Positions 42,299-50,809 of a stretch of 64,000 nucleotides of DNA are shown piece by piece. The DNA is from Methyloligella solikamskensis (GTDB lineage: Bacteria > Pseudomonadota > Alphaproteobacteria > Rhizobiales > Methyloligellaceae): assembly GCF_042676065.1 (NCBI RefSeq), contig NZ_JBHTJO010000001.1, forward strand, positions 1,922,001 through 1,986,000, written 5' to 3'. Both the position numbers and the translations under genes were made by a program. Position 1 is the first letter of the stretch. Each line of letters opens with the position of its first letter. The notes under the pieces were generated by a model that searched no databases, was not told the DNA's origin, and saw only the letters and a program-made list of their open reading frames with translations.

Positions 42299-42317
42299 CT
42301 TAAGCGGAACGCTTAAG
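42299..42317. promoter_or_regulatory. Perfect palindrome upstream of ldtR, candidate LdtR operator
   Basis: CTTAAGCG (42299-42306), GAA spacer, CGCTTAAG (42310-42317) is an exact 8+8 bp inverted repeat, 71-89 bp before the ldtR ATG. Size and symmetry suit a MarR dimer. A TATAGT -10-like box lies between it and the gene. AT-rich CTTAAG is rare in this G/C-rich DNA. Confidence 0.5.
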
Positions 42318-42373
42318 ATTGCATGAAATTCTATCCTTAACTTTCGGTTTTTTGGAGCCGGAATCGCTTGGAA

Positions 42374-43444
42374 TCAAAGGCCCGGCGTCAAATCCTCAAG
42401 GTAGAGCTCGTGGTCGGCCGGCTCGTCGAAGAGTCGATTTATAGCTTCGTCGTCAACTTTTGACAGGCTGTCGGGCTGCCAGGCCGCATCCCTGCCCTTG
42501 CCCACGATCCGAGCATCGACACCTTCGCGATAATCGGGGCTGGCGATGACTTTCTGGGTCAGCCGGTACTCCAGACGGAGCGCATCCGCCAGGTCGAGAT
42601 CTTTGCCCCGGCGCATCTGCTGGAAGGCGATCTTGAGCGACGTCGGCGACTTCTTGCGGATCTCGGCTGCGGTCGCGTGGGCGAATTCGGCCTGCGGGCC
42701 ATCCTCCGCATCGAGCAGATCCAGAATCTCTTCCACCGAGTCGGCGCCGAAGATCCGGTTGATGATGGGCGTCAGCCGGGCGAGCTGGCCTTCGCCGGGA
42801 TCGCGATGTAGTCCGTCCAGAAGCTTGTCGATGGGATGATTGTCCCGGGCCGCATCCACGATGACGTGGAAATGGGCCGCCGGGATGCAGTGGCTCACCA
42901 GCTTCAGGCGATAGGCGTCGGCCCGGCCGATGATCTTGCCGGTCAGCGCCAGATAGAGCCCCATGTGGTGCGGCAGCCGGGACAGGAAGAATGTGCCGCC
43001 GGCATCGGGCAGGAAGCCGATGCCCACCTGGGGCATGGCGAGCCCGTAGTTTTCGCCGGCGATGCAGTGGGTGCCGAACAGGCTGATGCCGACACCGCCG
43101 CCAAGGCACAGCCCGTCGATCAGGGGCAGGTTCGGGCGGAAGAACTTCTCAAGGCGCCAGACATGTTGATAAGCGGCGCGGTAGAAGTCGCGAATTTCGT
43201 CCAAGGCCCCCTGCTCGCCCCATTTTTGAAGCACCTTAAGGTCACCGCCGCTGCAGAAGACCTTGGGATGGGTGGATTGCATCACGACGCCATAGATATG
43301 CGCCGCTGGCGACCAGGCGGAGTATTGCGCGCTCAACGCCTCGAACATCTCTTTGGTGAGGGCGTTGAGGCGGTCCGGCCGGTCGAGGGTGATGATCCCG
43401 GCGCGTTCGTTCTCCTCGAAGGTGATGCCGAGCGCTTCGCTCAA
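42374..43444 (-). CDS. 3-hydroxyisobutyryl-CoA hydrolase-like crotonase protein
   Basis: 356 aa. It is a crotonase fold with the long HIBCH-type C-terminus. Landmarks are ITLDRPDRLNALTKEMFEAL, CSGGDLKVL near residue 65, DGLCLGGGVGISLFG near 110 and MPQVGIGFLPDAGGTFFLSRLP near 140, the last being the HIBCH-type signature with its glutamate/aspartate positions. A predicted role is valine degradation or a related short-chain hydroxyacyl-CoA hydrolysis in the cytosol. A 3-hydroxyisobutyrate-dehydrogenase-like gene lies 17 kb away and is not linked. It is divergent from the extensin-like gene. Confidence 0.85.
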   Translation of the reverse strand: MSEALGITFEENERAGIITLDRPDRLNALTKEMFEALSAQYSAWSPAAHIYGVVMQSTHPKVFCSGGDLKVLQKWGEQGALDEIRDFYRAAYQHVWRLEKFFRPNLPLIDGLCLGGGVGISLFGTHCIAGENYGLAMPQVGIGFLPDAGGTFFLSRLPHHMGLYLALTGKIIGRADAYRLKLVSHCIPAAHFHVIVDAARDNHPIDKLLDGLHRDPGEGQLARLTPIINRIFGADSVEEILDLLDAEDGPQAEFAHATAAEIRKKSPTSLKIAFQQMRRGKDLDLADALRLEYRLTQKVIASPDYREGVDARIVGKGRDAAWQPDSLSKVDDEAINRLFDEPADHELYLEDLTPGL

Positions 43445-43563
43445 GGGGCGTCGTCCTTATTCTACAATGCTGCGGAAGCCAGTCCGGAAGGTCCGCGGCA
43501 GCTAGCACTTCGCGCAAAAAACCACAAGAGCCGGGCCCGCGTCAGCGCGGTCGATCGACCCGC

Positions 43564-44661
43564 ATGAACCTTTTCCTGCCCCTCTCCCCTCGGCTGCTCG
43601 TGGCAGCCTGTCTTGCCCTGGCCGCAACCGGTCCGGTCTATGCGGAAGAGCCGCCGATGCCGGAGCGGAAACCTTCGCCATCGAAAGCGGCCGCTGCGGG
43701 AGCGGAGTCGGACAAGAAAGAGTCAGAGAAGAAGGGGCCACTTACACCGGATGAGCGGCCGTCGCTTGCCTGGACCAAGCCGGAGATCGAGGCGGCCAAG
43801 AAGGAATGCGCCGCCCTGCTCGACAAGATCGCCATCGATTACGAGCCGCTTGATCCGATCCGCGAAGGCGACTGCGGGGCGCCCGCGCCTATCCTGGTGA
43901 AATCCATCGGCGCCGATCCTGCGGTCACGATCACGCCGCCGGCGACCTTGCGGTGCCCCGTGGCGGCTGCCCTGAACGACTGGCTCACCAAGGTGGTACA
44001 GCCGGAAGCGCGGGCGCTGTTTCAGTCCCCCGTGGTGAAGATGCAGAACGCGGCCGATTACGATTGCCGTAATCGCTACGGCAAAGCGGGCGGGAAACTC
44101 TCGGAGCACGCTCTGGCGAATGCTCTCGACATTTCGATCTTCACCCTGGAAGCGGAGACCACGGTGGCGCTCGGGAGCTCCTGGCCCAAGACGGGCCAGC
44201 TTACCGCGAAAGCGCCGAAGGCCGCCCCGCCTCTGCCTGAGCGAAACCCTGAGCTACTGGCCGCATCGCAAGCGGCGGAGCGCAAGATGGACGAGGCCAT
44301 GGGCGCCAAGGGGCCGAAATTCGAAACGGTGGCATTGCAGGCAGCCAATGCAGCACGAAAGACGACAACGGTCTCCATGGCGCGCATGGCGGGCGAGCAG
44401 ATTCTCGAGGTCATGAAGGCCAGGATCGAGCCCCAAGCCATGGCGGCGCCCTTGCCGGCCCAAAAGCCGGAGAAACCCTTAGAGAAACCCTTAGAACCGG
44501 CGCTCAAGACGGAGCCCGATGCGGCCGCGCGGTTCATGGTGCAAGTCCATGCCGGAGCTTGCGATTATTTCGGCACGGTGCTGGGACCGAAGGCGAACGA
44601 CGCCCACAAATCCCATTTCCATTTCGACATGATCGAGCGGCCTACCAGCTACTGCCAGTGA
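43564..44661 (+). CDS. Extensin-like domain secreted protein with internal low-complexity insert
   Basis: 365 aa. A signal peptide (LLVAACLALAATGPVYA) is followed by a charged Pro/Lys linker. The extensin-like C domain starts at about residue 105 (CGAPAPILVKSI, CPVAAALNDWL) and contains YDCRNRYGKAGGKLSEHALANALDIS, related to zinc D,D-peptidase-like folds. It then stops and resumes after about 130 residues of Ala/Glu/Pro-rich sequence with GACDYFGTVLGP, HKSHFHFDMIERPTSYC. The His/Asp/Cys positions of the core are present, so it should fold. A wall-associated role is likely but unproved. A 12-bp tandem duplication lies in the insert. Confidence 0.82.
   Translation: MNLFLPLSPRLLVAACLALAATGPVYAEEPPMPERKPSPSKAAAAGAESDKKESEKKGPLTPDERPSLAWTKPEIEAAKKECAALLDKIAIDYEPLDPIREGDCGAPAPILVKSIGADPAVTITPPATLRCPVAAALNDWLTKVVQPEARALFQSPVVKMQNAADYDCRNRYGKAGGKLSEHALANALDISIFTLEAETTVALGSSWPKTGQLTAKAPKAAPPLPERNPELLAASQAAERKMDEAMGAKGPKFETVALQAANAARKTTTVSMARMAGEQILEVMKARIEPQAMAAPLPAQKPEKPLEKPLEPALKTEPDAAARFMVQVHAGACDYFGTVLGPKANDAHKSHFHFDMIERPTSYCQ
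44470..44493 (+). repeat. 12-bp tandem duplication inside the extensin-like gene
   Basis: GAGAAACCCTTA occurs twice without interruption (44470-44481 and 44482-44493) and encodes EKPLEKPL in the disordered insert. The frame is kept. It looks like recent slippage or duplication. Confidence 0.85.
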
Positions 44662-44855
44662 GGCGGAGCGCGCGCCTGAGTCATCGGGTTCGAGATCTAA
44701 TGCGCTTCGAAACCCTAATGACGAGGGGTTGTGGTGCGACACCGGCTGGGATGCTAGCTTTAGAAGCGCTCTAGATTCACGTTGCGGCCGCCCCTACCTG
44801 TTTTCGAGGCGCCCCGTCCATCCAGAGACGACATCTAAGCCAATCGAGAATCGCC

Positions 44856-45923
44856 ATGTCCGACGACAAACCTCTTTCCCTTCGCACCGAACGCATCAAA
44901 CGCGCCGAGGAGAAGCAGCGCGTGACATCGCAGCCCGGCTTTCCGGCGACTCGGCTGCGGCGCACCCGGATGCAGGATTGGAGCCGCCGGCTTGTGCGGG
45001 AGAACCATCTCGGCGTGGATAATCTCGTGTGGCCGTTCTTCGTGATGGAGGGTGACGGCGTCCGCCAGCCGGTCGAGAGCATGCCGGGTGTCGAGCGGCT
45101 CTCCATCGATCTTGCGATCCAGGCCGCCCGAGAGGCCGCCGAACTCGGCCTGCCGGCCATCGCGCTTTTTCCGTACACGGAAATGGGCCTGCGGGACGCG
45201 GAGGCGAGCGAGGCCTGCAATCCTGCCAATCTGATCTGCCGGGCGGTGCGCGCCATCAAGGCGGAAGTGCCCGATATCGGCATCATCTGCGACGTGGCCC
45301 TCGACCCCTACACAAGCCACGGCCATGACGGGATCATCGTTGACGGCGAGATCGACAACGACCGGAGCCTGGAGGTGCTGGTGCGCCAGGCGCTGGTCCA
45401 GGCGGAGGCCGGCTGCGATATCCTGGCGCCGTCGGACATGATGGACGGGCGGATCGGCGCGATGCGCACCGCGCTCGAGGATGCCGGCTATATCAACACC
45501 AAGCTGCTGTCCTATGCGGTGAAATACGCCTCGGGATTCTACGGTCCGTTCCGCGATGCGGTCGGTTCCGGCGCCATGCTCAAGGGCGACAAGCAGAGCT
45601 ATCAAATGGACCCGGCGAATTCCGAAGAGGCGATGCGCGAGGTCGCACTCGATATCGCGGAGGGCGCCGACATGGTGATGATCAAGCCCGGCCTGCCCTA
45701 TCTCGACGTGCTCTACCGCGTGAAGAAGACCTTCGGCATTCCGACCTTCGCCTATCAGACATCCGGCGAGTACGCGATGCTGAGCGTCGGTGTCGAGAAT
45801 GGCTGCATCGACCGGAACACGGCCATCATGGAGACGCTGATGTGCTACCGGCGCGCCGGTGCGGATGCGATCTTCACCTATTTCGCGCGCGAGGTCGCCG
45901 AGCGGCTGAAGGCGGAGGACTAG
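44856..45923 (+). CDS. hemB: Delta-aminolevulinic acid dehydratase (porphobilinogen synthase)
   Basis: 355 aa. It condenses two 5-aminolevulinates to porphobilinogen. Schiff-base lysines are in LLSYAVKYASGFYGPFRDA and MVMIKPGLPYLDV. The metal loop reads CDVALDPYTSHGHDG, with aspartates replacing the zinc cysteines, so the enzyme should be Mg/K-dependent as in other rhizobia and Pseudomonas. It follows hemA in the pathway but lies 5 kb away. It starts 194 bp after the extensin-like gene and is probably transcribed alone. Confidence 0.96.
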   Translation: MSDDKPLSLRTERIKRAEEKQRVTSQPGFPATRLRRTRMQDWSRRLVRENHLGVDNLVWPFFVMEGDGVRQPVESMPGVERLSIDLAIQAAREAAELGLPAIALFPYTEMGLRDAEASEACNPANLICRAVRAIKAEVPDIGIICDVALDPYTSHGHDGIIVDGEIDNDRSLEVLVRQALVQAEAGCDILAPSDMMDGRIGAMRTALEDAGYINTKLLSYAVKYASGFYGPFRDAVGSGAMLKGDKQSYQMDPANSEEAMREVALDIAEGADMVMIKPGLPYLDVLYRVKKTFGIPTFAYQTSGEYAMLSVGVENGCIDRNTAIMETLMCYRRAGADAIFTYFAREVAERLKAED

Positions 45924-45945
45924 CCATCCAGCCCGATTGTTCCGG

Positions 45946-46596
45946 CTAGTTGGTGACGGTCACCGACGAGAACATGATGGCTTCGGCTGACTGACGGTCG
46001 AAATTGTCGCCGCTCAGCCCGAAACGCCAACCCCCTTCCGGCTGCTGACCGCGGAGCTCGCGAAGCTTCTCGTCATTGACGTAGAAGAGGACCTGGTCGC
46101 CATTTGCTTCGATCCGCAGAGTGTTTTCCTCGCCGGGCTCGGTCTTGATGGCGTCGGAGGTGACGTTCTGCACGATCACCTGCCAGCGGTCGTCCTCTTT
46201 GCGGGCGATCCAGTACTTGCCGGTGTTCAGAACGCCGAACTGGAAATAGTTCTTCGAGTCCTTACCCCAGAACAGGATGCCGGCGCCCAGGATGCCCGGC
46301 TCGTCCTCGGGCCAGACCGCATCGGCGCAGATCTCGACATCCTGGTCGATCTCGTGGCTGACATTGAGATTGGCCTGCATCTCATCGGGCTGCAGGTCGA
46401 AGGTGAAGATGCCGTCGGCGATCTTGACCGCGCTGTTCAGAGCCCAGCCGCCCGCGTCGTCACTGAAATCGTCGGAGAAGATCTGCTCGCCATCGCACTC
46501 GGCCTTCGCGGCGGCTGTCCCGGCCAGGGTGACACCCAGAAGGCAGGCGGCCAGCGCGAAACAAAAGCGGCTGGAACGATTCACGCGGCGCAGCAT
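45946..46596 (-). CDS. Secreted protein of unknown function
   Basis: 216 aa from the ATG at 46596, giving a classical signal peptide (FCFALAACLLGVTLAGTAAA cut before KAEC). The mature part begins IFSDDFSDDAGGWAL and continues with beta-rich segments (FQFGVLNTGKYWIARKEDDRWQVIVQ, LRIEANGDQVLFYVNDEKLREL, WRFGLSGDNF). That pattern resembles concanavalin-like carbohydrate-binding/DUF1080 folds and suggests a periplasmic sugar-binding protein; no catalytic residues are evident. It converges on hemB with 22 bp between stops. Confidence 0.7.
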   Translation of the reverse strand: MLRRVNRSSRFCFALAACLLGVTLAGTAAAKAECDGEQIFSDDFSDDAGGWALNSAVKIADGIFTFDLQPDEMQANLNVSHEIDQDVEICADAVWPEDEPGILGAGILFWGKDSKNYFQFGVLNTGKYWIARKEDDRWQVIVQNVTSDAIKTEPGEENTLRIEANGDQVLFYVNDEKLRELRGQQPEGGWRFGLSGDNFDRQSAEAIMFSSVTVTN

Positions 46597-46802
46597 AACG
46601 GTCCCCTTCCCGAATCCGTGTCGGCAATTGTCTAGCGCCTCGCCGATAGATCGGCAACCGGGAGCGGCCTTTCGGGCCCGCAAGTACGAACGTGTCTCGG
46701 CTCGCAGTCGAATTTGGCCGAAACGCTTGTTTCGCCGGACGTGTTACCCATGTTTTGGTATGTTGGCAGTTGCAAACGATTGCGGAGATTCGGAAGGACC
46801 TC

Positions 46803-47288
46803 ATGAGCGATACGCAGACGACCACCCGCGAACAGGGCACGCCCTTCAATCCGGCCTTCGACGTGGTCTCACATCCGGATCTCTTCGAAGGAATCCTACG
46901 CCGGCGCATCGTCGCCTTCGTCATCGATGCCATTATCATCACGATCCTCTGGGTGATCGTCGGTGTGGTGGTCTTCGTGCTCGGCATTCTAACGCTCGGC
47001 CTTGCCTGGCTGCTCTATGGCGCCCTCTTCCCCATCGTGGGACTCGGCTACAACGCGCTCACCGTTGGTGGGGCGAACCAGGCGACGATCGGCATGCGCA
47101 CCATGGGCGTGAAGATAAAGATGTGGCATGGCGGGACGGTTTCGCCGCTGATCGGCGCGTTTCACGCCCTGCTCTTCTGGCTGTCGCTGACGATCTTCTT
47201 CCCGATCCTGCTGTGGCCACTGATCGACCGTCAGAAGCGTTGCCTGCACGACATCTTCGCCGGCGTCGTGGCGGTGCGGAATTCTTGA
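46803..47288 (+). CDS. RDD family membrane protein
   Basis: 161 aa from the ATG at 46803, preceded by GGAAGGACC. The RDD motif is RRRIVAFVIDAIIITILW, with the arginine and two aspartate-like positions. It is followed by a second helix (LGLAWLLYGALFPIVGLGYNAL), the loop TIGMRTMGVKI, and a third helix ending at the WPLIDRQKRCLHDIFAG signature. These proteins act as small transporters or ion exchangers in a few cases, and most have no assigned role. It is divergent from the secreted protein gene. Confidence 0.85.
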   Translation: MSDTQTTTREQGTPFNPAFDVVSHPDLFEGILRRRIVAFVIDAIIITILWVIVGVVVFVLGILTLGLAWLLYGALFPIVGLGYNALTVGGANQATIGMRTMGVKIKMWHGGTVSPLIGAFHALLFWLSLTIFFPILLWPLIDRQKRCLHDIFAGVVAVRNS

Positions 47289-47448
47289 TTTCGTGAGGGA
47301 TGTAGCCGGTTTCTAAGGCGCAGCCGCTCGAGGCGCACGCCTTCTTGATTGCCTCTGGCGCGGCTCATCCCCTACACTTCTCAAAACGCTCAGGCGGTCT
47401 CGCCATTTGTGGCGGGGGTTTACGGCCAGTCTTTGAGGCGGAGCCAAG

Positions 47449-48267
47449 GTGACAGAGCATAAGAGCAATTTTCCCGAGTTCTACATTACCGCCCCGCAGC
47501 CCTGCCCTTACCTGCCGGGCCGCTACGAGCGGAAGCTCTTCACGCATCTGACCCCAGATAAGCCCGACGTCCTGATCGACAATCTCCTGAAGGGCGGCTT
47601 CCGGCGCAGCCAGAACATCGCCTACATGCCCTATTGCGATTCCTGCTCGGCCTGCGTGCCGGTGCGGATCGTGGCCGATGCGTTCGATCTCCGGCGCTCT
47701 CATAAGCGGATCCTGAAAGCGAACCGGGATCTGATGGTGACGCGCAAGGAGCCTGCCGCCGACAGCGAGCAATACTCCCTATTCCGCAGCTATATCGACT
47801 CACGCCACGCCGATGGCGGCATGGCGGAGATGACGGTGCTCGACTATTCACTGATGGTGGAAGACAGCGTGGTGGAGACATTCGCCAGCGAATACCGGCT
47901 GAAGCCCGATCCGGAGGGCGACGGCTCGACCCCGCTGGTTGCCATGTGCCTGTGCGACCGACTGAGCGACGGCATCTCCATGGTCTACAGCTTCTACGAT
48001 CCGGAACTCTATTCCCGGAGCCTCGGCACCTACATGATCCTCGAGCACATCCGATACGCCCAGAGCCTCGGCCTGCCGTATGTCTATCTCGGCTACTGGA
48101 TCGAGGGCGCACGGAAGATGCGCTACAAGAACCGCTTCCACCCGCAGGAGCACCTGACCGCCAAGGGCTGGGTGCGCTTCGACGGCAAGAGCGGCGAAAC
48201 TGACGAGGCCTCAGGCTGCGGCGCCTGCGCCGACCGCAAGCTCGCCCCTGCCTTCACCGACTTTTAG
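47449..48267 (+). CDS. bpt: Aspartate/glutamate leucyltransferase (Bpt)
   Basis: 272 aa from a GTG at 47449 with GGCGGAG upstream. It transfers leucine from leucyl-tRNA to proteins with N-terminal Asp or Glu, sending them to ClpS/ClpAP. The Cys-rich N-terminal motif (TAPQPCPYLPGRYERKLFTHL and YMPYCDSCSACVPVRI) and the C-terminal GNAT-like domain (SLGTYMILEHIRYAQSLGLPYVYLGYWIEG split here at 20, then KMRYKNRFHP) are typical of ATE/Bpt. The C-terminus is extended. It converges on parC. Confidence 0.93.
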   Translation: MTEHKSNFPEFYITAPQPCPYLPGRYERKLFTHLTPDKPDVLIDNLLKGGFRRSQNIAYMPYCDSCSACVPVRIVADAFDLRRSHKRILKANRDLMVTRKEPAADSEQYSLFRSYIDSRHADGGMAEMTVLDYSLMVEDSVVETFASEYRLKPDPEGDGSTPLVAMCLCDRLSDGISMVYSFYDPELYSRSLGTYMILEHIRYAQSLGLPYVYLGYWIEGARKMRYKNRFHPQEHLTAKGWVRFDGKSGETDEASGCGACADRKLAPAFTDF

Positions 48268-48306
48268 ATCATCGGATTCTAGACCCGCCGAGGGCTTTCG
48301 GCCCGC

Positions 48307-50568
48307 TTAGTTCTGTCCGTTGAAGCGCGGGCCGAAGCTGTTCGACTTTGGGAAGCCGCGCGGAGCCATGCGCCCGGCCTGAGCCCTTTCGCCCCACCAT
48401 TCGGCGAGTTCTTCGGCGCTTTGAGTGAAGGTGCGGCCTGCCCCGTCGACCCAGGTCAACCCTTCTTTCTTGGAGAACGTTTTGGCGTCGGCCAGGCTGC
48501 CATCCTTGTAGCGCTGGAGGCGGACGCCCTTGCCCCTCGGCATCTCGGGCAGATCCCTCAGGGGGAAGAGGAGCAGCTTCCGGTTTTCGCCAATGGCGGC
48601 CACGCTGTCGCCGGTGGCCGGTGCGCAGACCAGCGCCTCGTCGGCGCCGCGAACATTCAGCACCTGCTTGCCCTTCTTGGTCATGGCGACGACCTCGTCT
48701 TCGGGCACCACGAAGCCGTAGCCGGCCGTACCGGCGACCAGAAGCTTTCGGCCGGGCTGATGGACCATCATCTCCACCGCGTCCGCCGAGCCTTCGATAT
48801 CGATCATCAGGCGCAAGGGTTCACCATGGCCGCGCCCGCCGGGAAGCTTGTTCGCAGGCAACGAATAGAAGCGGCCGTTGGTGGCGAAGACCAGCAGCGT
48901 GTCGGTCGTGTGGGCCTTCACCGCCCGCATGAGTCTGTCGTCAGATTTGAAGGCAAGCGTGTCCGTGTCGGTCTGGTGTCCCTTGATGGCGCGGATCCAG
49001 CCCTTCTCGGAGAGCACGATTGTGATGGGCTCCTTCTCGATCATGGCCTCGACCAGATCGAGATCGGCCTCTGGCGCCTCGTCGAAGCGCGAACGGCGGC
49101 GGCCCAGCGCCGTGTCGGGGCCGAAGGTCTTCTTCGTCTCCTTCAACTCGTCGCCGATGCGCTTCCACTGCTTGTCTTCGGAATCGAGCAGCGCCTTCAG
49201 CTCCTTCCGCTCCTCGGTGAGCTTGTCGTGCTCCCGGCGGAGCTCCATCTCCTCCAGCTTGCGCAAGGAGCGCAGGCGCATGTTGAGGATGGCTTCGGCC
49301 TGGATCTCGGTCAGCTCGAAGGTCTTCATCAGCTCCCGCTTGGGCTCGTCCTCCTCGCGGATGATCCGGATCACCTCATCGAGATTGAGGAAGACGATGA
49401 GATAGCCCTCGAGCACCTCCAGGCGGTGGTCGATCTTGCCGAGGCGGTAGTTGGAGCGGCGCACCAGCACTTCCAGGCGATGGTCCAGCCACTCTCGCAA
49501 GGCCTGGCGCAGGCTGACCACGTTTGGGATGCGGCCCTTGGTCAGCACATTCATGTTGAGGGGTAGTCTGGTCTCCAGGTCGGTGACCTTGAAGAGGGAT
49601 TCCATCAGCAGGATGGGATCGACCGTGCGGCTCTTGGGCTCCAGGACGAGGCGCACCTCCTCGGTGGATTCGTCGCGGACATCGGCCAAGAGCGGCAGCT
49701 TCTTCTGCTGCAGAAGCTCGGCGATGCGGGCCACGAGCCGCGACTTCTGAACCTGGTACGGAATTTCGGTGACGACGATCTGGTACGCGCCGCGGCCGAG
49801 GTCTTCGGATTCCCAACGCGCGCGGACACGGAAGGAGCCGCGGCCTGTCTTGTAAGCCTCGAGGATCTGATCGCGTGGCTCCACGATGATGCCGCCAGTG
49901 GGCAGGTCCGGCCCCGGCACGAATTCGACGAGCTTCTCGACAGTCGCGTTCGGGAACTTGATCAGATGGAGCGCGGCGTCGCAGAGCTCAGCCGCGTTAT
50001 GGGGCGGGATGTTCGTCGCCATGCCCACGGCGATGCCCGAGGCGCCATTGGCCAGAAGGTTCGGGAAGTTGGCCGGCAGAACGACCGGCTCCATGTCCCT
50101 CCCGTCGTAGTTGGGGCGGAAGTCGATCGTGTCCTCGTCGATGCCTTCCAGCAGACGGGTCGCGACCTGGGTCAGACGCGCCTCCGTGTAGCGGTCGGCC
50201 GCCGGGTTGTCGCCGTCGATATTGCCGAAGTTCCCCTGCCCGTCGACCAGCGGATAGCGCACCGCGAAATCCTGGGCGAGACGGGCGAGCGCGTCGTAGA
50301 TCGCCTGGTTTCCGTGGGGGTGGTAGTTACCCATGGTGTCGCCGACGATCTTCGCGCATTTGCGGAACTCACCTTCCGGCGACAGGCGTAGCTGCTGCAT
50401 GGCGTAGAGCAGCCGGCGGTGAACCGGCTTCAGCCCGTCGCGCACATCGGGCAGCGCCCGCTGCGTGATGGTCGATAGCGCGTAGGCGAGATAGCGCTCT
50501 TCCAGCGCCTCTCGGAGATTGATCGGCTCGATTGGCGCCGAATCATCCGGCGTAATATCTTTTCCCAT
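48307..50568 (-). CDS. parC: DNA topoisomerase IV subunit A
   Basis: 753 aa. It decatenates daughter chromosomes with ParE, which is elsewhere. The catalytic tyrosine is Y127 (PAADRYTEARLT). The winged-helix region has DGLKPVHRRLLYAM and the QRDR reads HPHGNQAIYDA, so glutamine (Q88) stands at the position of E. coli Ser80 and Asp92 at Glu84. The C-terminal half holds the beta-pinwheel repeats (VLSEKGWIRAIKG, FATNGRFYSLPANKLPGGRG). The order places it beside the conserved recO-era region, separated by the GYF-TM2 gene. Confidence 0.95.
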   Translation of the reverse strand: MGKDITPDDSAPIEPINLREALEERYLAYALSTITQRALPDVRDGLKPVHRRLLYAMQQLRLSPEGEFRKCAKIVGDTMGNYHPHGNQAIYDALARLAQDFAVRYPLVDGQGNFGNIDGDNPAADRYTEARLTQVATRLLEGIDEDTIDFRPNYDGRDMEPVVLPANFPNLLANGASGIAVGMATNIPPHNAAELCDAALHLIKFPNATVEKLVEFVPGPDLPTGGIIVEPRDQILEAYKTGRGSFRVRARWESEDLGRGAYQIVVTEIPYQVQKSRLVARIAELLQQKKLPLLADVRDESTEEVRLVLEPKSRTVDPILLMESLFKVTDLETRLPLNMNVLTKGRIPNVVSLRQALREWLDHRLEVLVRRSNYRLGKIDHRLEVLEGYLIVFLNLDEVIRIIREEDEPKRELMKTFELTEIQAEAILNMRLRSLRKLEEMELRREHDKLTEERKELKALLDSEDKQWKRIGDELKETKKTFGPDTALGRRRSRFDEAPEADLDLVEAMIEKEPITIVLSEKGWIRAIKGHQTDTDTLAFKSDDRLMRAVKAHTTDTLLVFATNGRFYSLPANKLPGGRGHGEPLRLMIDIEGSADAVEMMVHQPGRKLLVAGTAGYGFVVPEDEVVAMTKKGKQVLNVRGADEALVCAPATGDSVAAIGENRKLLLFPLRDLPEMPRGKGVRLQRYKDGSLADAKTFSKKEGLTWVDGAGRTFTQSAEELAEWWGERAQAGRMAPRGFPKSNSFGPRFNGQN

Positions 50569-50742
50569 TGAATCCGGTTAGCCCATCGGACGAGCGACCT
50601 CAAGGCGGCCACTCGTTCCGTCACAGTCTATTTTCGATGCGGACCTCGCCGCCAAGCTGCCAAAGGACCGGGAGTTCATCTCGCCGCCCGAGGCGCAGGC
50701 TTAGTCCCTCTGAAGCCGCTCTGAGCCCCGCTAACGCGTGCG

Positions 50743-50770
50743 TTGCACGCTAGCAGTTGCCGTGTATACA
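50743..50770 (+). promoter_or_regulatory. Candidate sigma-70 promoter of the GYF-TM2 gene
   Basis: TTGCAC (50743-50748) and TATACA (50765-50770) are separated by 16 bp, and the start codon is 40 bp downstream. Both boxes resemble the consensus, and this is the only space ahead of the gene. Confidence 0.5.
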
Positions 50771-50809
50771 ATCTGTGCGTGCATTCAAGGCGCCGAATTG
50801 GGAGGGGGA

